A DNA stretch of 5,279 nucleotides from an uncultured Collinsella sp. GTDB lineage: Bacteria; Actinomycetota; Coriobacteriia; Coriobacteriales; Coriobacteriaceae. This document shows positions 1 through 5,279 of the stretch, piece after piece. Every line of letters starts with the position of its first letter. The first letter of the stretch is position 1. The stretch lies in contig URGY01000128.1 in assembly GCA_900547505.1 (NCBI GenBank), positions 1 through 5,279 of the forward strand, written 5' to 3'. The notes under the pieces are model-generated. The model was not told the DNA's origin and did not search any database. It was given only the letters and a program-made list of their open reading frames with translations. The translations under genes were made by a program, and so were the position numbers.

Positions 1-31
1 GTCGGCAGCGTCAGATGTGTATAAGAGACAG
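1..31 (+). other. Nextera/Tn5 read-1 sequencing adapter (artefact)
   Basis: Bases 1-12 match the end of the Nextera transposase read-1 adapter (its first two bases, TC, are missing). Bases 13-31, AGATGTGTATAAGAGACAG, are the 19-base hyperactive Tn5 mosaic end. This is library-construction sequence, not genome and not a natural Tn5 insertion. It truncates the FhaA-like gene and adds the false C-terminal residues LSLIHI to it. Genomic sequence begins at 32. Confidence 0.98.
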
Positions 32-643
32 CTGCGGCACCGGGATGGGTGCGGCGGCGGGGTCGGGGACGCTAGGCGCGAAGGGGTCTGCCACGGCAAG
101 CGGGTCGGGAGCGGCGGCGCGAGGCGTCGGCTGCTGCTGGGGCATGGCGGCGGGGCGCTGCTGCTGCGGGGCAGCAAACTGCTGCTGGCCGGCGCGCGGG
201 GCGCTGGCGGCACGGCTTGCCGCGGAGTTGTTCTGGCCCAGGCCGTTCTGATAGGCGCGCTCTTCTTCGTACAGGCGGCCGAGCGTGGGGGCATCGACGT
301 TCTCGGCAAAGACCGAGAACTTGCCGGCGCGCAGCTGCGGATCGATCATAAAGCGCACGAGGGGCTCGCCGACAAAGACATAGCGGCGCTTTTCGGCCTG
401 CGCCTTCACGAACTCGCGGACCTCGCGCGAAAGCTCGGGGTAGAACGGGGCGAGCATGGGATCGTCGTCGGCGGCGATAAGGATGGTATAGAGTGCCGGC
501 GCCGTGTTGACGCCGTTAATCACCAGAGTCTGATCCTCCATGTCGCGAGCGGCCTGCTTGGCAAGCTTCTTAAAGGAGAACGGGGCACGGGTGGCACCGA
601 AGATGCCGGCCACGTGGTCCTCGAAGATGTTCAGGAAGTTCAC
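32..643 (-). CDS. FhaA-like protein, DUF3662 N-terminal domain; 3' end missing
   Basis: This is the N-terminal part (204 genomic residues) of an FhaA-type protein. Residues about 1-115 resemble the DUF3662/FhaA N-terminal domain: an opening amphipathic stretch (MNFLNIFEDHVAGIFG), a middle segment with LAPFYPELSREVREFV, and a closing VRFMIDPQLRAGKFSVFAE. Residues about 135-204 form a Gln/Ala/Pro-rich linker. In known relatives a C-terminal FHA domain follows and binds phosphothreonine; here it would lie beyond the contig edge and is not seen. Mycobacterial FhaA works with Ser/Thr kinases and the MviN pseudokinase in peptidoglycan control. The start is GTG at 643, with GGAGAG nine bases upstream inside the kinase gene. 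It overlaps the kinase stop by 4 bases (GTGA), implying coupled translation. The family call is fairly sure; the function is inferred from relatives. After residue 204 the reading frame enters adapter sequence. Confidence 0.82.
131..187 (-). repeat. Gln-triplet linker segment in the FhaA-like protein
   Basis: Three QQQ runs (residues 153-155, 160-162 and 169-171) lie within 19 residues, encoded by CAG-type triplets that read as ctgctg on the plus strand. They are separated by Ala/Pro/Arg stretches. This is a low-complexity, probably disordered linker between the DUF3662 domain and the missing downstream part. Triplet runs of this kind can change length by slippage. No other role is visible. 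Confidence 0.6.
640..643 (-). promoter_or_regulatory. GTGA stop/start overlap (translational coupling)
   Basis: On the minus strand the kinase ends CTT TCG TGA, and the FhaA-like gene begins at the GTG one base upstream of that TGA. The two share four bases in different frames. The ribosome-binding site for the second gene (GGAGAG, 653-658) lies inside the kinase coding region. Ribosomes terminating on the kinase can therefore re-initiate directly, which normally links the amounts of the two proteins. Confidence 0.85.
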
Positions 644-2493
644 GAAAGATCACTCTCCGTATAGGTTCTTTGGTATCCGAGCAAATATAGGCATATCCCA
701 ACGATTATAGAGGATAGGATTCCCGCAACCGCCGCCTTGGCGATGACCGCGGCTGCAAGGCTGGCAATTTCCATATGGTGTGCAAGACAGGACGCCGCTG
801 CGCAGCCGATGCCGGTGAAAGCGATGGCGGCGATTGCGGCAAGGTTTGAGCCCTGATTGGCACGCTTGGCATGGACATTGAGCAGCGCAGATGACGCCGC
901 GGCAGTTGCCGCGACCAGCACAAAGGCAGCCCAAAGGAGCGGGTCTCCCAGCGCTGCGGCAACGTTACCGAGCCCCAGCACGCCTCCGGCTGAAAGCGCG
1001 ACCGTGGCCAGACGGGCAAAAAGCGCGCCCATGCCCGTTGCCGCGGCGGCGCTTGCCGGGCCGAGCCAAAATGACGCGACGCCGGCGGCGACCCCAGCTG
1101 CCAGGAAGGTATTGCCGGTCAGACAGCCAAGCGCGAGCGCACAGGTGAGCGCGGCGCTCGCGGCAGCCTCGGTGCGACCCCAAGCGATCCACCAACCGGA
1201 CATGGCAGCGGCAAAGATCACCGCGACCGGCAACATCGACAGGATGCCCTGCGCCTGCATGGTGGCGTTGGCCATGAGCACCAAAAAGCCCACAGCCGAG
1301 ATGGCCGAGCCAATCTGGGGGGCCAGGCCAGCCGCCGCTCCGATCGCGATGGCCGCAATGACCAGGCCGGGAAGCGCCGCGACCCCGGCCGTTTGCATCA
1401 GCAAAAAGCTAAAGGTGCCGCACGTTAGCGCCGAGATAGCGCGCATGGTGTAGTCGCGCGCATGGCTCCAGCGCGTGCCCGCCCAGCCGAGCGCGGGGTT
1501 GACCTCGATGGCGTCGTCCTCGTAGTGCGACGGCTCGATATCGTCGAGCTCCCTCTCGTCATCCGAAAGCTTGCCAACCATTTGCTCCAGGCTGCGACGG
1601 CCTTCGCGTACGCTGCCCAGACCGGCAAGGAGCTGGTCGCAAAATGCCTCGATGCTGTTGGGGCGGTCCTGCGGCATGGGGGAGAGCGCGCTCATGAGCG
1701 CGACCTCGGCTCCCGGGGGAAAGTGTGGTATCAGCTCGCTGGGATAGGTGGCGCCGCCGATGATGCGGCCGAGCGAGTCGGCGGGCGTGGCCGCCATAAA
1801 GGGAGCGCTGCCACACAGGCCCTCGTAGATCACACAGGCAAGGGCAAAGACATCGGCGCGTTCGTCGACCGTGCCGGTCTCGATATCGAGCTGCTCGGGC
1901 GGCATGTAGCCGATGGTGCCGCCGCGCGAACCGCCAAAGCCACCGGCGGACGACAGTCGCGCCATGCCAAAGTCGGTGAGCTTTACATTGCCCGAGTGGT
2001 CGATGAGCACGTTGGCGGGCTTAATGTCCAGGTGGAGTACGCCATTACTATGGGCGAAGGTGAGCGCCTGGCCCAGGGCATCGGCAATAGCCGCGGCCTC
2101 GTCAAAGGTAAGTGAGTGGCCGTCCACGCGGTGCAAAAACTCGGCCAGCGACATGCCATCGACATACTCCATGACTAGGTAGGCATAGGCTGTGTCGTGC
2201 GTAAAGTCGATGACCTGCACGATATTGGGATGTTGAAGCATGGCGGCGGTGTGCGCCTCGCGCAGGACATCCATGATGTCGCTGGCGGGCATGCCGGCAC
2301 CGTTGATAAGGGGGATACGCTTAATGGCGACGCGGCGGCGCAGGTGCGTGTCGCGGCAGATCTCGATGGAGCCAAAACCGCCGGTCGCAAGTGTCTCGAG
2401 CGGCTGGTACCGCTTGAGCAGCTCGCGAGAGCTGGTGCCCTCCAAGGGAACGTCCGGCGAGAACCGGGCGGTATGTTGCGAGAAAAGCGGCAT
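640..2493 (-). CDS. Ser/Thr protein kinase with polytopic membrane C-terminus
   Basis: This is a membrane-bound Hanks-type Ser/Thr kinase of 617 residues. The kinase domain spans about 27-290: glycine loop LATGGFG (first loop Gly replaced by Ala36), VAIK Lys58, helix-C Glu79, catalytic loop HLDIKPAN (Asp156, Lys158, Asn161), DFG Asp174, GTIGYMPPE at 192-200, helix-F Asp214 and Arg277. All catalytic residues are present, so it should be active. The HRD arginine is Leu155. A linker with a strongly acidic patch (311-331, 11 Asp/Glu of 21) leads to about 8-10 hydrophobic segments between 352 and 606. The tail ends hydrophilic. There are no PASTA repeats and no large extracellular domain, unlike PknB. 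Start choice: an in-frame TTG at 2499 abuts the GAGGG ribosome-binding site with no gap, whereas ATG at 2493 has a 6-base spacing, so ATG is preferred. It overlaps the downstream FhaA-like gene, a probable partner or substrate. The kinase call is secure; its signal and substrates are unknown. Confidence 0.95.
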   Translation of the reverse strand: MPLFSQHTARFSPDVPLEGTSSRELLKRYQPLETLATGGFGSIEICRDTHLRRRVAIKRIPLINGAGMPASDIMDVLREAHTAAMLQHPNIVQVIDFTHDTAYAYLVMEYVDGMSLAEFLHRVDGHSLTFDEAAAIADALGQALTFAHSNGVLHLDIKPANVLIDHSGNVKLTDFGMARLSSAGGFGGSRGGTIGYMPPEQLDIETGTVDERADVFALACVIYEGLCGSAPFMAATPADSLGRIIGGATYPSELIPHFPPGAEVALMSALSPMPQDRPNSIEAFCDQLLAGLGSVREGRRSLEQMVGKLSDDERELDDIEPSHYEDDAIEVNPALGWAGTRWSHARDYTMRAISALTCGTFSFLLMQTAGVAALPGLVIAAIAIGAAAGLAPQIGSAISAVGFLVLMANATMQAQGILSMLPVAVIFAAAMSGWWIAWGRTEAAASAALTCALALGCLTGNTFLAAGVAAGVASFWLGPASAAAATGMGALFARLATVALSAGGVLGLGNVAAALGDPLLWAAFVLVAATAAASSALLNVHAKRANQGSNLAAIAAIAFTGIGCAAASCLAHHMEIASLAAAVIAKAAVAGILSSIIVGICLYLLGYQRTYTESDLS

Positions 2494-2499
2494 GGCCAA

Positions 2500-2504
2500 C
2501 CCTC
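2500..2504 (-). promoter_or_regulatory. Ribosome-binding site deciding the kinase start
   Basis: The minus strand reads GAGGG TTGGCC ATG. GAGGG touches the TTG codon at 2499, which is too close for initiation there, but lies six bases from the ATG at 2493, a normal spacing. This favours a 617-residue product over a 619-residue one. Confidence 0.7.
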
Positions 2505-2569
2505 GTGCGTTTAAAGTTCGTTTGCGAGCGGCGGGCGCGGAGCCGAGCCATTCGCGGTGGCATAGATGC

Positions 2570-2582
2570 TGCTAGTGTAGCA
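2570..2582 (-). promoter_or_regulatory. Candidate extended -10 promoter for the kinase gene
   Basis: In the 144-base gap upstream of the kinase, the minus strand reads TGCTACACT, a TG-N extended -10 element with TACACT (4 of 6 matches to TATAAT). It lies about 80 bases upstream of the ATG. No good -35 is visible at 16-18 bases, which is tolerated by extended -10 promoters. The element sits inside a short perfect inverted repeat, TGCTA-GTG-TAGCA on the plus strand, which could be chance or a small operator. The rest of the gap (2494-2637) shows no ORF and no hairpin with a T-tract, so read-through from the YcxB-like gene is also possible. Confidence 0.35.
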
Positions 2583-2637
2583 CGCTCGGGTGCATGGGGA
2601 GGATAGCGGGATGCGAGGCTGCCTGTCTGGCTTGGCC

Positions 2638-3354
2638 TTAGCGCTTCTTCTTGTTCTTCTTCTGCTTGCGCTGCTTGCCCTTGGTCTCCTGGGGCTTGTC
2701 GCCCTGTTTGGCTTCGGCAGCGGCCTTCTCGGCCTTCATTTTCTTCTTCTTGGTCTCGATGCGGAGTTTTTTGTTGATGCGCGCCTTGAGGAAGGGACCG
2801 AACTGCTCGGCATCGCCGCGGACAAAGGTGTCCTTAGGGATCGTCACGCCCTGGTCGGCGAACATGGCCACAAAGATGCGCTCGCCGTCGAGCACGTGGT
2901 CGAGCTTTTCAAACGGGAAGAACTGCGACTTGCCGCTCTTGCCCCAAACCATCAGGCCGTCCTCGTTGGCGGCGACGCGGCGATAGCGGCCACCCATGGA
3001 CTCGTCGGCCTCGACGGCGTCGATAAAGTCGCGGGCGAGGGTGTGGTGCAGGTTTTTGCTCCACCAGGCTAAAAAGGCGCCGAATACGATCAGGACGACG
3101 CCAAACTTGATCCAGTTGCCGCCGGCCACCAACATGCCGATGCCGATGAGCGCGGCAATCGCGGCGGCGACATACAGCGAGCCACGGCGCCTGGGCGAGG
3201 CGACCAGGCGGGCGAAGTCGGTGACGAGGTCGTTTTCGTACTGGTACTCGTTGAGGTACAGGATGCCGTCGTCGGCTGCGGCCTGCTCCTCGAGCGCGAC
3301 CTCGACCTGGTCGGCTGCTTCGGAGGGAACGAGGTTGCTCTCTGCGTCTGCCAT
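2638..3354 (-). CDS. YcxB-like two-helix membrane protein with lysine-rich tail
   Basis: The protein has 238 residues. It opens with an acidic, probably cytoplasmic segment (1-55). Two closely spaced membrane helices follow, at about 60-77 and 81-98, separated by a short GGN turn. Residues about 105-197 resemble the C-terminal domain of YcxB-like proteins: a strand-rich region with FFPFEKLDHVLDGERIFVAMF followed by IPKDTF, the characteristic proline-lysine turn. The end (195-238) is highly basic and probably disordered; 10 of the last 14 residues are Lys or Arg. The biochemical role of the family is unknown. Start: ATG at 3354 with TAGGAG ten bases upstream. The kinase gene follows 144 bases downstream on the same strand; dnaX diverges 115 bases away. 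The family assignment rests on topology and the IPK turn and is moderately sure. It could instead be an unrelated two-helix protein. Confidence 0.72.
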   Translation of the reverse strand: MADAESNLVPSEAADQVEVALEEQAAADDGILYLNEYQYENDLVTDFARLVASPRRRGSLYVAAAIAALIGIGMLVAGGNWIKFGVVLIVFGAFLAWWSKNLHHTLARDFIDAVEADESMGGRYRRVAANEDGLMVWGKSGKSQFFPFEKLDHVLDGERIFVAMFADQGVTIPKDTFVRGDAEQFGPFLKARINKKLRIETKKKKMKAEKAAAEAKQGDKPQETKGKQRKQKKNKKKR

Positions 3355-3469
3355 GCTCTTTGGACTCCTATCGCGGCGGGCTCGCCGTACGGGTTATTAT
3401 GAATGCAGTATGCCGTGCGACCGCATGGCCGTCGCGGCAACAAGACTCAGTATACCCGGGGGAGCACCC
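3355..3469. promoter_or_regulatory. Divergent intergenic region between the YcxB-like gene and dnaX
   Basis: These 115 bases must hold promoters for both directions unless transcription enters from outside. The only A/T-rich island in an otherwise GC-rich stretch is TTATTATGAAT at 3394-3404. On the plus strand it contains TATTAT (3395-3400), and on the minus strand CATAAT (3398-3403), each 5 of 6 to the -10 consensus. Neither has a recognisable -35 at normal spacing. A weak hairpin (GCGAC/GTCGC, 3417-3421 and 3431-3435) lies in the dnaX leader. The dnaX ribosome-binding site is GGGGGAG at 3458-3464, five bases before ATG. No SRP RNA or other small RNA gene is recognisable here. Confidence 0.4.
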
Positions 3470-5226
3470 ATGGAATCGTTGTACCGAAAGTATCGCCCGC
3501 TCACCTTCGACTCCGTGGTGGGCCAGCAGCATATCGTCTCGACGCTCGAGCACGCCATCACCGAGGGGCGCCTGTCCCACGCCTACCTGTTCTGCGGACC
3601 GCGCGGCACGGGCAAGACCACCATGGCGCGCATTCTGGCCAAGGCGTTACTGTGCCGCAATGCCGAGGCGGCGCGCGCCGAGGGTGCAAGCGGCTGCATG
3701 CCCGACGGTACTTGCGAGGAGTGCGAGCTCATCGCCGAGGGCAACCACCCGGATGTCTACGAGCTCGATGCCGCAAGCCGTACCGGCGTGGACAACGTGC
3801 GCGAGGAGATCATCAACTCCGTCAACTTTGCCCCGGTGCGCGGCAAGTACAAGATCTATATCATCGACGAGGTTCACATGCTCACGACGGCGGCGTTCAA
3901 CGCGCTGCTCAAGACGCTTGAGGAGCCGCCGGCGCACGTGATATTTGTGCTGTGCACCACCGATCCGCAAAAAATTCTGGAGACCATCCTCTCGCGCTGC
4001 CAGCGCTTCGATTTCCACCGCATCGGCAACGAGGATATCGAGCATCGCCTGTCTTACGTGTGCGAGCAGGAGGGCTTCGATTACGACGACGAGGCGCTGG
4101 CCATCGTGGCGCGCCATGCCAAGGGCGGCATGCGCGACGCGTTGTCCACGCTGGAGCAGCTGAGCGTTTTTGGCAACGGTTCTGTGCATGCGGACGACGC
4201 CCGCTCGCTTTTGGGCGAGGTTTCGGACCAGATCCTGGGCGAGTTTGCCCGCGCCATTGCCGGTCGCGATGTTGCCGAGCTCTATGGACTGATCCGTGCG
4301 CAGGTCGAGGAAGGAAACGACCTGCTGGAGCTGACGCGCGACCTGGTGGCGCATGTGCGTGACGTGTACGTTGCCTGCGTTGCCGGTGCCCGTGCCGAGC
4401 TGTTTGAGGGCGGCTCCGAGCAGGCCGAGGCGCTTGCTGCCGAGGCTGCTGCCTTTGGCGAGCATCCTGCCGACCGCCTGGCCCGTGTACTGACGGTGCT
4501 CGACGATGCCGCGTTGGAGATGAGGGGCGCGAGCGACGTGCGCCTGGTGCTCGAGATCGCCTGCACGCGCCTGGCACGTCCCGAGGCTGACTTAACGATT
4601 GAGGCATTGGCCGAGCGCGTGGCACGCCTGGAGGCCATGGTTGCCAATGCCGCGGTGCCGGCGAGCGTGGCTGCTGCTCAGGCCGCCGCGCCTGCAGCAT
4701 CCGTACCCGCTGCTGCCCAACAGCCGACGCTCATTTCGGGCGCTCGTGCTGCCGCTCCGGCGGCATCCGCTGCCCCCGCTGCTACGTCCGCGCGCCAGGG
4801 CGGTATGCCTTGGGACTGCGGCGCTGCTGTTCCGGCTGCCCAGCCTGCGACCAAGTCCGCGGCTCCTGCGCCGGCGCCCAGACCTGTAACGCCTGCACCT
4901 CAGCCCGTTGCGGCTCCGGCTTCCGCGCCTGCTGCATCGACCGTGTCGGTGTCCAAGCCCAACAACGCCGCCCAGGTTGCCGCCGCCGGTGCTGCCGAGA
5001 CCCCCGCGGTTGAGGACGCCGGCGAGCTCCAGCGCAAATGGGCCGAGGTCGTCGAGCGCGTCAAGGCTCGTCAGGCCTCCTACGCAGGGCTTTTGCTCAA
5101 CGCCCGCGCCACGGCCGACGACGGCTCCAAGCTCACGGTCTCGTTCCCCGCGGGTTCGACTTTTGCCATCAAGATGCTCGGTCGCGCCGATACGCAGTCG
5201 GTGGTCCTGCCGACGGTCTGCGCGGT
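3470..5226 (+). CDS. dnaX: DNA polymerase III subunit tau/gamma (clamp-loader ATPase); 3' end missing
   Basis: DnaX is the AAA+ motor subunit of the clamp loader. It loads the beta sliding clamp with delta and delta', and its longer tau form tethers polymerase and helicase. The 585 genomic residues begin MESLYRKYRP with VVGQ at 16-19. Walker A is GPRGTGKTT (43-51). Zinc cysteines are Cys62, Cys76, Cys82 and Cys85. Walker B is IIDEVH (Asp133, Glu134), followed by sensor 1 (LCTTD), the arginine-finger motif SRC (175-177) and sensor 2 GGMRDAL (Arg222). The oligomerisation domain ends near 390. A long Ala/Pro-rich linker follows (about 392-510), then the start of a tau-type C-terminal domain (517-585, with Trp524 and KLTVSF). 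There is no stop codon in the genomic part; the frame continues into adapter, giving a false tail. The first two zinc cysteines are 13 residues apart, against 8 in E. coli. The presence of C-terminal-domain sequence in the zero frame means tau can be made without frameshifting. Identification is secure. Confidence 0.98.
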
Positions 5227-5279
5227 CTGTCTCTTATACACATCTCCGCGCCCACGAGACTACGCTGCATCTCGTATGC
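5227..5279 (+). other. Tn5 mosaic end, Nextera read-2 adapter, index and P7 start (artefact)
   Basis: Bases 5227-5245, CTGTCTCTTATACACATCT, are the Tn5 mosaic end in the opposite orientation to the left copy. Bases 5246-5260 match the reverse complement of the Nextera read-2 adapter except at 5249 (C where A is expected). Bases 5261-5268, TACGCTGC, sit in the i7 index position and match my memory of Nextera XT index N721. Bases 5269-5279, ATCTCGTATGC, begin the P7 flow-cell sequence. All of it is non-genomic and truncates dnaX. Confidence 0.98.

Noticed and set aside
17..664. Open frame on the plus strand opposite the FhaA-like gene
   Set aside because: It starts inside the adapter, has no ribosome-binding site and is composed of anti-sense GC-rich codons. 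The minus-strand frame has a recognisable domain.
857..2115. Two long plus-strand frames (857-1453 and 1462-2115) opposite the kinase
   Set aside because: They lie antisense to clear kinase motifs and the membrane domain, and their Ala/Arg-rich translations resemble no family. They are a normal by-product of high GC.
2505..2637. Intrinsic terminator after the YcxB-like gene
   Set aside because: Small GC-rich complementary segments exist, but no stable hairpin is followed by a T-tract on the minus strand.
2590..3072. Leucine-rich plus-strand frame at 2590-3072 resembling a membrane protein
   Set aside because: Its hydrophobic stretch is the complement of the Lys-rich tail codons (AAG read as CTT) of the YcxB-like gene on the other strand. 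It has no supporting start signal or conserved domain.
3355..3469. SRP RNA gene (often located just upstream of dnaX in other bacteria)
   Set aside because: The conserved GGAAGCA-type helix-8 motif and the long self-complementary hairpin are both absent.
3960..3980. Possible dnaX programmed-frameshift site (run of six A at 3969-3974)
   Set aside because: It reads CAA AAA ATT in frame, within the ATPase domain. That is far upstream of where a gamma-type truncation would occur, and there is no A AAA AAG heptamer or evident downstream stem.
3647..4700. Two long minus-strand frames (3647-4465 and 3909-4700) inside dnaX
   Set aside because: They are antisense to the conserved ATPase and oligomerisation domains. 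Their translations are rich in Arg, Ala, Gln and Pro without motifs, and no start signals support them.
1..5279. Composite transposon flanked by inverted Tn5 ends
   Set aside because: Inverted 19-base mosaic ends at both edges look like transposon termini, but they adjoin Nextera primers, an index and P7. There is no transposase gene, and the ends carry the engineered mosaic sequence used in library kits.

Overview
The window is one short contig of GC-rich bacterial DNA. Both ends are sequencing-library adapter, not genome. Positions 1-31 match the Nextera (Tn5) read-1 adapter. Positions 5227-5279 match the opposite mosaic end, the read-2 adapter (one mismatch), an 8-base index and the start of P7. 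Only about 32-5226 (roughly 5.2 kb) is biological, and both outermost genes are cut at those junctions, so their apparent protein ends are chimeric.

The content suggests a high-GC actinobacterial relative. An FhaA-type protein (DUF3662 N-terminal domain) sits next to a Ser/Thr protein kinase, alanine/proline-rich linkers are prominent, and codons favour G/C at third positions. A Coriobacteriia-type gut organism such as Collinsella is my best guess. It rests on general resemblance, not on a marker gene.

Layout. Three genes lie on the minus strand, read from right to left: a two-helix YcxB-like membrane protein with a lysine-rich tail (3354-2638), a Ser/Thr kinase with a polytopic membrane C-terminus (2493-640), and the start of an FhaA-like protein (643-32, truncated). 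The kinase stop and the fhaA start share a GTGA overlap of 4 bases, so the two are very probably translationally coupled. A 144-base gap separates the YcxB-like gene from the kinase and holds a candidate extended -10 promoter. Divergently, on the plus strand, dnaX (DNA polymerase III tau/gamma subunit) starts at 3470 and runs off the biological end at 5226.

How the genes may work together. The kinase and FhaA look like a phospho-signalling pair: a membrane-anchored kinase and a protein that in known relatives carries a C-terminal phosphothreonine-binding FHA domain (not present in this fragment). In mycobacteria such parts control cell-wall synthesis. The kinase here has no PASTA sensor and instead ends in about 8-10 hydrophobic segments, which is the most unusual biological feature. 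DnaX is a housekeeping replication gene with its own direction of transcription and no visible functional link to the others. I found no RNA genes, CRISPR arrays, natural mobile elements or convincing intrinsic terminators.
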